This document shows positions 26,201 through 33,021 of a stretch of DNA of 64,000 bases, one piece after another. How positions within the stretch are numbered: the stretch's first letter is position 1; every line of letters starts with the position of its first letter. Both the position numbers and the translations under genes were made by a program. The DNA comes from Halopenitus sp041821145 (GTDB lineage Archaea > Halobacteriota > Halobacteria > Halobacteriales > Haloferacaceae), in assembly GCF_041821145.1 (NCBI RefSeq), contig NZ_JBGUBC010000009.1, forward strand, positions 62,001 to 126,000, written 5' to 3'. The notes beneath the pieces were generated by a model. It was not told where the DNA came from, searched no databases, and saw nothing but the letters and a program-made list of their open reading frames with translations.

Positions 26201-26834
26201 CGGGGACTCTGGCGTCGTTCGTCAGATCGTACTTACTGTCTTCGCACCCTGGAATGTCGGCAGGCGCGACGACGTGGGACTTGACTGCGGAGCCGCGCAG
26301 GTCAATCCAGTCGTGATTCAGGTTGATGTCGGATTCGGACACGGGGTCGTGCAGCGCGAAGTACAGGTGTGCACCGCCGTTTTGCGACTTAACGACTGGC
26401 ACGTCCTCTGCATCCGTGACTTGCACGTCGTCAGCGTCGACCTGGTCGGTTTTGTACAGGTCGAGGTCGAAAATCAGCAGGTGAAAGCCGGTGTTGATGT
26501 TCTCAGTTGAGTCCATCCCGGCGATACCCCAGCGGTCATGCGAGGACTCCTGTACGTCTTCGTGCGTGTACACGTGCTCGGCCTCATCGAAGTCCTGACT
26601 GTACCCACCCCATTTGTCCATCGGGTGCTTGGTGTCGGACGCGATGCGGATGTACCGGAAGTCGCCAGTGTTGAATTCGAGATCTTCGTCGACTCCACCG
26701 TCAGTCATCAGGCGACGTTCGGTCGATGTGTCGGTGCTGCTGTTGTTGGTAGGTGTGCGCGATTCGTCTGGCGTATTCTGGGAGACCGAGAAGTCCCCCA
26801 GGGAGGTTTGTTGTGCGGACATTGTCTCAACCAT
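23244..26834 (-). CDS. PrimPol-helicase replication protein with OB-fold and C-terminal winged helix
   Basis: The product is about 1196 residues from ATG 26834; another in-frame ATG lies at 26822. The N-terminal 250 residues form a primase-polymerase domain: the metal-binding LLIFDLDLYK, then NGGAHLYFALHDP and the histidine in SHVVAPADIPG. A helicase domain in the middle (residues about 570-720) has Walker A VGETGAGKSASLRLLWAL and an acidic Walker B-like IPMWYDEYK, plus a sensor-type VMVSGEQRIQG. After a helical region there is an OB-fold-like segment (YTTVTAKVNNWDTDS ... STGTIDIVDWVG ... VRVSTYKGSLQLEVVDG). The last 70 residues look like a winged helix (VPSFALAIDAHPKTLLLAMN). Such proteins initiate and unwind at plasmid or viral origins; the candidate origin lies directly upstream. 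The OB-fold addition is unusual. Confidence 0.88.
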   Translation of the reverse strand: MVETMSAQQTSLGDFSVSQNTPDESRTPTNNSSTDTSTERRLMTDGGVDEDLEFNTGDFRYIRIASDTKHPMDKWGGYSQDFDEAEHVYTHEDVQESSHDRWGIAGMDSTENINTGFHLLIFDLDLYKTDQVDADDVQVTDAEDVPVVKSQNGGAHLYFALHDPVSESDINLNHDWIDLRGSAVKSHVVAPADIPGCEDSKYDLTNDARVPVFLSVGEVLDRVEIRGEPIGEHDPADPVDVDFARGDAPDEMPDCYHAALSFRSSEAREEHPNAFKIDTFAGLLGLAAGYSVETVTEHFGEYAPFGDSTEFDEQKTRKHLKRLAEKMDLAGMCPPALSTLREHGILKEEESCLCSIPYHGTRPKQRSAPAEDKQFDSFSSLRFEGDTCGYWTVDEETGDDEWVTVANFRLDVLSYLFKEGERLIEMEVHPQSGENSYTVTVPATVFNDTRTFKSNVVTGITTTWEGGDEWLAELRKLIGGQDAPIRDGTRYMGIKPESSELVTPNGVLTADGWTDNPETVYLEKGNTSERAWSLTPDEHTEYDPEHVLETIDLATDMRNSERLLPVLGWLYSTPMRPYIQDWEGQFNALTIVGETGAGKSASLRLLWALVGMNSLPMEVDDTKFALTSALSSSNSIPMWYDEYKPGDMADHEVDRFQKLFRGTTVGSNASRGNPDESTNDYKLLAPVMVSGEQRIQGNAEERRSIQTRFLGDVQDDGSDTVTAFSRLSGSDYRDAEGNMHYPDGSDLEQHALAYYRFVLGIDDDEIRAMWRESREEVVKLLNANGFDSLDNLPQQGIQTIHFGVSMIRQFAESLQEEANVTEDVVPSDAELEEAILYAAKEIGAGAGGRNSHLDDFVELLSRAAQADYLERDTHFTVVNEGQANEELALHLASCHDAVSKYVRDHDVSSVDLLTSASDYKDHMRERSDDAGSYVLTHSQPTTGLNRCARIDTNHVAEALDVNLRAFGLGDEEDSPAKNPESLEDVATAVDDLSNEGNPYTTVTAKVNNWDTDSKHGPEAQGVISDSTGTIDIVDWVGCELDGKAPLEEDELYVLEDVRVSTYKGSLQLEVVDGTTKVENIQEGVGYTGHADSGVNQIVTAVADGGDRTDSEGTDTSDGGTAVFAGDGDEDVEELAERARGKISARFDEGDDVSVPSFALAIDAHPKTLLLAMNELDSDGVVESVGGNVFRYLGGDK

Positions 26835-26838
26835 GAGG
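26827..26838 (-). repeat. Initiation-region repeat, copy A (PrimPol gene)
   Basis: On the minus strand CCTCATGGTTGA, which includes the PrimPol start codon (ATGGTTGAG). A GC-rich block with a GCACT...CGCC element lies just upstream. Two further copies at 27330 and 27500 share this start-like box with no long gene behind it. Confidence 0.6.
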
Positions 26839-26963
26839 CAGTTGGGCGGCGAGTGCGCGCCGCGCCTCACTTACCATCACGTACCCATCCGTATCTTAAA
26901 AGTGTTTGGTGTATCCAACCAACTAACAGTAGGATCAGGCAACTATGTGTAGTTTTCGCGGTT

Positions 26964-27240
26964 CGATTTAACGGGCATCTTCCGATTTAACACCCCGACG
27001 TTAACCAGAAAACCACCAGATAGCAGCGTGGTAGGTAACGCATTTAACAGGTTTAACGGCAAAAGATAGGGGGGTCTACCCGCTCAGGGAATCAGAACAG
27101 TAGATTAGAGAATCGCTCTCCACACGTACCCCCCATTACAGAGGTGTTAAATCTGTTAAATGGTATTACTATCGTACTGCTGCGTTGCGGTTTTCGGTTT
27201 AACACCCCAGATGTAAACCGGTGTTAAGGGTGTTAAATGG
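26964..27240. other. Candidate replication origin: TTTAAC/GTTAAA dyads with G-strings
   Basis: Non-coding stretch just upstream of the PrimPol gene. TTTAAC occurs after GA at 26964-26972 and 26983-26992, and in tandem in CATTTAACAGGTTTAAC (27041-27057). The inverted form GTTAAATCTGTTAAATG occupies 27146-27162, matching the complement of the tandem at 16 of 17 positions. Both arms are followed outward-to-inward by a run of six G or C (around 27070 and 27131). A third dyad is CGGTTTAACACCCC (27195-27208) facing GGGTGTTAAATGG (27228-27240). The arrangement resembles a haloarchaeal origin with initiator repeats and G-strings, but no Cdc6/Orc1 gene is present, so the initiator would be the PrimPol protein or a host factor. 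Confidence 0.6.
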
Positions 27241-27329
27241 CTCAGGGAAGGATTCTTAATTTGTTGTACCAGTATGTTCTGGTAGAGCGGCTGACCGTCG
27301 TTCCAGCTCGCCCTCGGAAAAGGAGATCC

Positions 27330-27370
27330 TCAACCATGAGGCGGGCCATGCAGGGGCGGGAGTAGTGCCC
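27330..27370 (-). repeat. Initiation-region repeat, copy B
   Basis: On the minus strand GGGCACTACTCCC (27358-27370) followed 16 bases later by CCTCATGGTTGA (27330-27341). The open frame behind it is short and unlike any known protein. The region 27242-27470 shows no other convincing gene. Confidence 0.6.
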
Positions 27371-27471
27371 TGCCCATTCTCGATAGTTCGGTAGGCAACA
27401 GTTTGTGTTGTATCCAGTGTCTTCTCGTCCCATAGCACAAACACTTATAAAGAACAAGTTCCTTTTTTAAA

Positions 27472-27723
27472 CTAGAGGTGGGGTCTATCCGCCTCGTCTT
27501 CAACCATGAGGTAACTCTCGTCGGTGGGAGTAGTGCCCCGCCAACTGCCTTTCACACCCTTGAGCACTGCCTTTAGCTGTGTCGACACTGGATTGATCCA
27601 CCCCTTATTGTGAGTGGTTGTGTTTTCACTACTCCAGTGCGTAGAGCGGTAAGCCGGTGTTTTCTTCCCCGTCTTCGTCCGTCCAATCCTTGTGGTGAGT
27701 GTCGCGCTAGCCGATCCTGACAC
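27472..27723 (-). CDS. Doubtful small ORF overlapping repeats
   Basis: An 83-residue frame from GTG 27723 without recognisable domain. It overlaps two repeat-family members (27500-27539 and 27599-27617), and its start region contains the GCTAGC motif. It lies 12 bases after a better-supported small gene on the same strand. The codon pattern is not persuasive. It may be a decayed gene or non-coding DNA. Confidence 0.25.
   Translation of the reverse strand: MSGSASATLTTRIGRTKTGKKTPAYRSTHWSSENTTTHNKGWINPVSTQLKAVLKGVKGSWRGTTPTDESYLMVEDEADRPHL
27500..27539 (-). repeat. Initiation-region repeat, copy C
   Basis: On the minus strand GGGGCACTACTCCC (27526-27539) followed 14 bases later by CCTCATGGTTGA (27500-27511). 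The spacing differs from copy B by two bases, so conservation is at the DNA level rather than in a shared reading frame. Confidence 0.6.
27599..27617 (+). repeat. CACCCCTTATTGTGAGTGG repeat, copy 1
   Basis: First of four copies of a 19-bp element (consensus CACCCCTYRTTGTGAGTGG) found only inside the integrated element. The others are at 36684, 42544 and 42578, all in the same orientation and outside well-supported genes. Confidence 0.7.
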
Positions 27724-27735
27724 CCGGAGAGTGGA

Positions 27736-27879
27736 TTATTGGTCGCGGAAAACGATGAATATGTCCCCTTTGATGTTTCCGCATCCGTCGATCTCAATCC
27801 AGGACTGGTCTTCCTCGGTCATCTTGTCGACATTGTCGAACATCTCGACTCCAGCGTCTTTCAGTGCGATAATTCGCAT
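27736..27879 (-). CDS. Small acidic protein, 47 residues
   Basis: Frame from ATG 27879: MRIIALKDAGVEMFDNVDKM, then TEEDQSWIEIDGCGNIKGDI and FIVFRDQ. A TATA-like TTTTATTAG lies about 28 bases upstream on the minus strand, giving a leaderless transcript, and the composition is acidic as expected for a haloarchaeal protein. No family recognised. The beta-rich second half (WIEIDGCGNIKGDIFIVF) suggests a small folded domain. Confidence 0.55.
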   Translation of the reverse strand: MRIIALKDAGVEMFDNVDKMTEEDQSWIEIDGCGNIKGDIFIVFRDQ

Positions 27880-27930
27880 ACGTTTTGATTCGGCCAACAA
27901 CTAATAAAACCTTTCAAATATTTGATGTGA

Positions 27931-27986
27931 CTGTGACGTGTGAGAGTCACCTGTGAGTGTGACCTGTGAGAGTCACGCATAACACT
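27931..27986 (+). repeat. TGTGAGAGTCAC repeats upstream of a small gene
   Basis: TGTGAGAGTCAC occurs at 27939-27950 and 27965-27976, 26 bases apart, surrounded by further TGTGAC/GTGAG fragments. Related GTCACA-rich tracts occur at 36726-36775 and 44583-44630. The array lies 38-94 bases before the start of the gene at 28024, so it may be regulatory. Confidence 0.6.
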
Positions 27987-28023
27987 CACTCCTCTCGATG
28001 TCATCGGCACCTACTTCCCACTG

Positions 28024-28365
28024 ATGCGAGTTGCAAAGCGTGTGACAACCACCGACTTTAGCCCGGACATAGCACCCAACGCACCAACTGGCTGGAAGCG
28101 AATAACCAACGAACCAGCAAAAAGCGGTGAAGGATATCACGCATCATATCGACGCGTCGCGAACGGTATGACCGCAGATATCGACCTGCACTCAGCCCCC
28201 GACACCGATGTTGTTAAAGTCGTAATTGACGACTACACCGACCGGAACGACCCTGAGACAAGAACTCGAAGAGTCGAACGCACAGTCTCCAAAATCGAAG
28301 ACGTCGAGACTCTCGAGGAAGTCGCTACTGAGTGGGTAGAGAAAGCCCGTAAAAACGACCTGTAA
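28024..28365 (+). CDS. Hypothetical protein, 113 residues
   Basis: Family not recognised. The chain begins RVAKRVTTTDFSPDIAPNAP. It has a beta-rich middle (GWKRITNEP, YHASYRRVANGMTADIDLHS, VVKVVIDDYTDR) and an amphipathic C-terminal helix pair (VERTVSKIEDVETLEEVATEW). It looks like a small soluble alpha/beta domain. It is flanked upstream by the TGTGAGAGTCAC repeats and converges on the next gene, with 12 bases between the two stops. Confidence 0.6.
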   Translation: MRVAKRVTTTDFSPDIAPNAPTGWKRITNEPAKSGEGYHASYRRVANGMTADIDLHSAPDTDVVKVVIDDYTDRNDPETRTRRVERTVSKIEDVETLEEVATEWVEKARKNDL

Positions 28366-28377
28366 CCTAACCAGACG

Positions 28378-28614
28378 TCACGCTGGCCGTAAGTCACGCC
28401 ACCGCATATCGACCGACTCCTCCCGCCCGGCTAGCGCCACCCGAAAGAGAACACTATCGCGCTCATCCCCTGTCTCAGCGCCTGCATCATCCTTGATGAC
28501 CGCAACAACAGTCCCTTCCAGGCCATGCAACCTGTCGAAATCCGGGTCAGTCTCATCCGGGATATCAATCCTGACTTCATCGCCCTCGGCATACATCTCG
28601 GGTTGATCACTCAC
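28378..28614 (-). CDS. Small SH3-like (KOW-type) protein
   Basis: The product is 78 residues from GTG 28614 (MSDQPEMYAEGDEVRIDIPD). The pattern GDEVRIDIPDETDPDF, HGLEGTVVAVIKDDAG and VDMRWRDLRPA is that of a single SH3-like barrel, seen in many small haloarchaeal proteins of unknown role. The track upstream to a TTG codon adds four unlikely residues. It is divergent from the AlbA_2 gene with only 44 bases between the two starts, so the promoters overlap. Confidence 0.65.
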   Translation of the reverse strand: MSDQPEMYAEGDEVRIDIPDETDPDFDRLHGLEGTVVAVIKDDAGAETGDERDSVLFRVALAGREESVDMRWRDLRPA

Positions 28615-28658
28615 TATGTTAATCAAAGACTAAGGTCACAGTGCATAACTGACTTGCT

Positions 28659-29816
28659 ATGCCCCACGAAGACGCTCCACAGCGAGTTCTCCAATTTCTG
28701 GATGATGAGGGATACAATCCGTCTTCGCCCATCAGGAGCCAACGGATCGCAGAGTTTGTTCTCCAAGATCTCCTCCATATCAATAAAAAACTGCAAGACA
28801 TGGCACAAAATGAAGAGATCGCATACCAATTGTCGTATAACGATTTCCCAACAAAAGCGTCTGGAGCGAATCTTGTTCTCGGGCCGGTGTCCCGTTCTGT
28901 CGAGCTAAAGGACGTCGAATACCCAATTGCAGAAGCTGAACCAGATGAGGTCTGGTTCGCCCTTAATATCGAATCATTGATGACTAGACATCAACAGAAT
29001 CGAGGGAACTGTCTAAAACGCATGCAGTCTGCATTGCTGGAGGCACGGCTGGTCGAGAATCCTATCGTGATGGGCGGGCTTCTCTTAACGAATACTTCTG
29101 AGGAAGCGCTATTCGAACACTTGGACAGCGTTCGAGACCACGATGACCCCGGGACTCACGTTGACAATGTAATCTCTGATCTTGAACGGATGGATACCCG
29201 GTTGGAGAGCACGGACGTTTTGGGAGCTATTGTTGTCAATTACGATGGAATGTCCCCGGCTGAGCTCCATACGGACTTTCCAGCACCATCAGAGACCGAC
29301 GAAATCCATTACGACTTGATGGTCAGTCGTATATCTAATGAAATTGATAAACAATTTTTGGGCCTTCCTGACCCCCAGACAGACACCGCTGTGGACTTCA
29401 TCGACCGTGGAGAAGGCCGCACGATAGAATTCAAAGATCCACGCGCATCGGCAGATGACATCGCTAAGGTTGCCGCGTCCATGCTGAATACCGATGGTGG
29501 AGTAATACTGGTTGGCGTCAATGATGACGGGAATCTAACGGATATCCCAGATACCGACCAAACACAACACGACATTGCAAACACGTTCTACGAACGCCTT
29601 GGTGGGACTATTGGAGATATCATCATAGAAGTAGAGGAGGTAGACGGTAACGATGTCATCCTGATTCGCATTCCTCCCTCGCAACAGACCCTTTACGAAG
29701 TGAACGGAAAGTTCTATATCCGAATTGGCGAATCGAAAAAACCGATGACCTCTGAAGTCATCAACCGCTTCTTCAAAGATCGATTCAATAGCAACCCATC
29801 AGATTTCCTTAAATAA
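28659..29816 (+). CDS. Protein with C-terminal AlbA_2/Schlafen-type domain
   Basis: The product is 385 residues. The C-terminal part (about residues 245-370) is a clear AlbA_2 (divergent AAA-4, Schlafen-like) domain: TIEFKDPRASADDIAKVAAS, MLNTDGGVILVGVNDDG, then NDVILIRIPPS and FYIRIGESKKPMTSEVINRF. The N-terminal 230 residues are not recognised. They contain helical segments (IAEFVLQDLLHINKKLQDMA) and strands (IVMGGLLLTNTSE, VLGAIVVNYDG) compatible with a nuclease-like fold. It precedes the restriction-methylation gene by 73 bases on the same strand and is probably co-transcribed. Schlafen-like domains occur in RNA- or DNA-targeting immune proteins, so a defence role is plausible but inferred from context. 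Confidence 0.75.
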   Translation: MPHEDAPQRVLQFLDDEGYNPSSPIRSQRIAEFVLQDLLHINKKLQDMAQNEEIAYQLSYNDFPTKASGANLVLGPVSRSVELKDVEYPIAEAEPDEVWFALNIESLMTRHQQNRGNCLKRMQSALLEARLVENPIVMGGLLLTNTSEEALFEHLDSVRDHDDPGTHVDNVISDLERMDTRLESTDVLGAIVVNYDGMSPAELHTDFPAPSETDEIHYDLMVSRISNEIDKQFLGLPDPQTDTAVDFIDRGEGRTIEFKDPRASADDIAKVAASMLNTDGGVILVGVNDDGNLTDIPDTDQTQHDIANTFYERLGGTIGDIIIEVEEVDGNDVILIRIPPSQQTLYEVNGKFYIRIGESKKPMTSEVINRFFKDRFNSNPSDFLK

Positions 29817-29889
29817 GGAAGGGGGTGATACAGAGTGGACTACCCAAAAGATATGACGGTGTGATTATTCTGTCTGCCTAAGAGTCTAT

Positions 29890-32800
29890 ATGAGTCGTCT
29901 CACTTCGGACGATGTTGAGCGAGAGGCCAAACATCACTTCGAACTCCACCACGCCCTCCGGAACCGAATCGGCGACGGTGAGGTGTGGGAAGTTGACGGC
30001 TACTCGTTCGATCGGGTTGAACCAGAGGAACCCACGGAGAGTGGCTTCGCCGACCTCGTCCTCTACGATGGAACTGATCCAGTACTGGTAATCGAATGCA
30101 AGAAGCTCGTTAAGGGCGAAGCAATCGAGGAGTTCGACCCCCACTCTTCGACCGTTATCAAGCAGGCCAGCGGGTATGCAGACGACCTTGGCGCCGAGTA
30201 TATCGCGACGTATAATGGAGAGACGATGGTTTTGCTCCGAGCACACGAGGTCAATCGCGGGCTCCTCCACCGTCGCAAGATCTCATACAGTCAATCTGAC
30301 TTCGACAGCCGCGAGGATCTCGCCTTCACCGTCCTTGAGGATATGGTCGCCATCGACCGAGGAGACGCTCGCCGATGGGACGAAGAATTCGACGTTCTCG
30401 TCGACCGCCTAAAGGAACTCCACCAGTTCATCTACCCCCACCTCGAGGACTCTCTCGAATCCCGACTCAGCGAAGACGACGACTTCGCCGGCAACTTCGC
30501 CGAATGGGCCAACAAACAGGGACTCGACTACGAGACGGACTGGGTCGACGATGACTCCCTCAGCCGCAAGAAGGAACGGCAGATGGAGACCGTCCACAAC
30601 AAGTTCGCCCGCGAGGACGCGTACCTCCTTATCAACCAGCTCATCTTCTACAAGATCGTCGAGGACACCGATAAGTTCGAGACCTACACCTCCGAACTCG
30701 CGTACAAGCGGGCCGACACCGAGGACAAGATTCTTGCCATCCGCAACCTGAGCGTCGACGAACTCGACTTCCTCCGCGAGTACCTCAGCACGCGGTTCGA
30801 CACCATCGTCGAGGACGTCGACTACAAGGCCGTCTTCGAACAGAACGACGTGTTCGGAAGCGTAGAGTACAACGACCGCGTCGCCGACACGGTCAACGAC
30901 TTCATCGACGAACTCGGCGACTACAACCTCTCCGAGATCACCGGCGACTTCCTTGGCGAACTCTACGAGGAACTCATCCCGACGAAGGAACGGAAGGATC
31001 TCGGCGAGTTCTACACGCCGCAAAAGATCGCCCGCCTCATCGTCCACGCGACGATGGACTCTCCTGACGACATCGTCCTCGACCCCGCGGTCGGGACGGG
31101 AACGTTCCCCGTAGAGGCCTATGAGTGGTTGAACGACCACAACGGCAAGAGTCACCAAGAGGTGGTTGACCAGATCGCCGGCGTCGACGTCAACCGGTTC
31201 GCCGCCCACCTCGCCGTCATCAACCTCGCCCGCCAGAACCTCAACGCGAAGACCGAGCGCACGAACATCCACGTTGAGGACTTCTTCGACGTCGGCCCCG
31301 ACCAACACCTCCTCTCCACAGAAACCGCCGACATCAACGAAAGCGAGAGTGGTTTCGACCCGTCAGTCACGCACAAGTTCGACGACGTGAACGTCGTCGT
31401 CGGCAACCCTCCCTACATCAACCGCAACGAAATCGACGACAAAGACGAGAAGAGAGACCACCTCCCCACGAAGTACGCCAACTACGGAAACCACTACATC
31501 AGCAAGAAGAGCGACATCTACCAGTACTTCTTCACGAAGGGACTGGAATGGCTGGACGATGGTGGCCGGCTCGGGTTCATCACATCCTACAAGTGGACGA
31601 CCATCGAGTCCGGCGAGGGGCTGATGAACTACTTCCTCAACAACGCCAAGATCAAGGGCATCATCTGGTTCAACAAGGCCCTCTTCGAGGACGCCCTGGT
31701 CAACACCTGCGTCACCATCCTCGAGAAGCAAGGGGAAGACGATCCCGACAACAAGGAGGAACGCGACGAGAACGTCGTCCCCTTCCTTCGCCTCGAGGAG
31801 AAACGCCCCGTCTCGGAGATTCTCGACCTCCTCGACTCGGATATCTCCCACGAGGGCGAGAACTACCGGGTCATCCGCCGCAAGCAGTCCGAACTCGCCG
31901 AGGAGAAGAAGTGGAGCCGGTTCCTGGTCGCACCGACTGAGTACTTCGAACTCGTCCAGCACGACAAGATCACGACTCTCCCCGAGATCTGCGCGACCGA
32001 GGGCTATCTCACCGGCATCAAGACCCAGTGTGACGACTTCTTCAAGGTCGACGAAGGCACCGTTGAGGAGTACGAGATCCCCGATAAATACCTCACACCC
32101 GGCCTAATGACGAAGCGCGACATCGACGACGGTGCGTTCCTCTTCACCGCCGACGATACGGACGAGTACTTCGTCGATCTTCACGACCTCGTGCTGGACG
32201 TCATCGACGAAATAGAGAGCAGCCCCATCGTCAGCGACGACGGAGAGGTCAAGGCCACCAACAAGGTTGACACCATCCAGCGACTCGCACTCGAGCGGCT
32301 CCGAGACGAAGGCCACGACAAGTTCGCCGACTACATCGAGGAGAAGGGCGAAAAGCACGACTACCCGCCCAAGAACAAGGACGGCAGCCACGACCTTTCC
32401 CACAACATCTACACCAGGGGGGAAGTCTGGTTCGACCTCGACGAGCTGGAGACGCCCGAACTCGTCATCCCGGAGACTCGGCAGCACAACCCCGGCGTGA
32501 TGTGGAACGTCGATAGGCTCGCCGTGAAGGACATCGGGCGTCCAGTATACCTCACCGCCGGTGAAGAGAAGCTGATGGCCGGAGTGATGAACTCCGCCAT
32601 CGGTCGTCTTTTCATCGAGTCTCATGGCCGCATCAGTGGCGGGCAAGCTATTCGCGTAATGGTCTACGACATGAAGACACTCCCTGTTGTTGACCCGCGC
32701 GAAATCGAGGAGGAAGAGGCTGAACGCATTCGTGATGCGTTTGACGACTGGATCACCGACCCCAGTAATGAGGACTACAACGAGGAACTTGACGAAGCTG

Positions 32801-32988
32801 TCCTCTCGGTGCTGGACTGGGAAGATCGTGTCGAGGAGATCCAAGATATTGCTGAACGGATGAAGAACATTCGTAACGAGAGCCGCGAATACGAGGTCTT
32901 GGTAGGGGAGACCGAAAGGGAGATCGACATCTCAGATGTTGTCTCTGATGAAGCAAAAACAGAAACCCAACTTTCAGACTTCACATAG
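29890..32988 (+). CDS. Type IIG-like restriction-modification protein (nuclease, adenine methyltransferase and target-recognition in one chain)
   Basis: The product is 1032 residues. The N terminus is a PD-(D/E)XK nuclease domain: FADLVLYDGTDPVLVIECKK with Asp about 55, Glu 69 and Lys 71. A helical linker follows (residues 180-370). The N6-adenine methyltransferase domain has SAM motif I (VLDPAVGTGTFPVEAYEWL, near 397) and the catalytic NPPY near 509, preceded by KERKDLGEFYTPQKIARLIV. The C-terminal 400 residues contain a target-recognition-like region (LPEICATEGYLTGIKTQCDD, then TPELVIPETRQHNP). It would methylate and cut a specific site without separate subunits. GC content in the middle of the gene is higher than in its neighbours, suggesting separate acquisition. 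The partner gene just upstream carries a Schlafen-like domain. Confidence 0.88.
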   Translation: MSRLTSDDVEREAKHHFELHHALRNRIGDGEVWEVDGYSFDRVEPEEPTESGFADLVLYDGTDPVLVIECKKLVKGEAIEEFDPHSSTVIKQASGYADDLGAEYIATYNGETMVLLRAHEVNRGLLHRRKISYSQSDFDSREDLAFTVLEDMVAIDRGDARRWDEEFDVLVDRLKELHQFIYPHLEDSLESRLSEDDDFAGNFAEWANKQGLDYETDWVDDDSLSRKKERQMETVHNKFAREDAYLLINQLIFYKIVEDTDKFETYTSELAYKRADTEDKILAIRNLSVDELDFLREYLSTRFDTIVEDVDYKAVFEQNDVFGSVEYNDRVADTVNDFIDELGDYNLSEITGDFLGELYEELIPTKERKDLGEFYTPQKIARLIVHATMDSPDDIVLDPAVGTGTFPVEAYEWLNDHNGKSHQEVVDQIAGVDVNRFAAHLAVINLARQNLNAKTERTNIHVEDFFDVGPDQHLLSTETADINESESGFDPSVTHKFDDVNVVVGNPPYINRNEIDDKDEKRDHLPTKYANYGNHYISKKSDIYQYFFTKGLEWLDDGGRLGFITSYKWTTIESGEGLMNYFLNNAKIKGIIWFNKALFEDALVNTCVTILEKQGEDDPDNKEERDENVVPFLRLEEKRPVSEILDLLDSDISHEGENYRVIRRKQSELAEEKKWSRFLVAPTEYFELVQHDKITTLPEICATEGYLTGIKTQCDDFFKVDEGTVEEYEIPDKYLTPGLMTKRDIDDGAFLFTADDTDEYFVDLHDLVLDVIDEIESSPIVSDDGEVKATNKVDTIQRLALERLRDEGHDKFADYIEEKGEKHDYPPKNKDGSHDLSHNIYTRGEVWFDLDELETPELVIPETRQHNPGVMWNVDRLAVKDIGRPVYLTAGEEKLMAGVMNSAIGRLFIESHGRISGGQAIRVMVYDMKTLPVVDPREIEEEEAERIRDAFDDWITDPSNEDYNEELDEAVLSVLDWEDRVEEIQDIAERMKNIRNESREYEVLVGETEREIDISDVVSDEAKTETQLSDFT

Positions 32989-33021
32989 CCAATAGAGGGT
33001 TATTCGGAGTTTCGACCCCGA

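Noticed and set aside
27931..27986. CRISPR-like short repeats
   Set aside because: Repeat units are only 12 bp, spacing is irregular and there are no spacers of uniform length or cas genes.
28024..28365. Considered as an antitoxin for the neighbouring small gene
   Set aside because: The two genes are convergent rather than in one operon and no toxin fold is visible.
30409..31308. Minus-strand Val/Glu-rich frame opposite the restriction-methylation gene
   Set aside because: Composition is the mirror of the Asp/Glu-rich sense strand; no start signal or motif.
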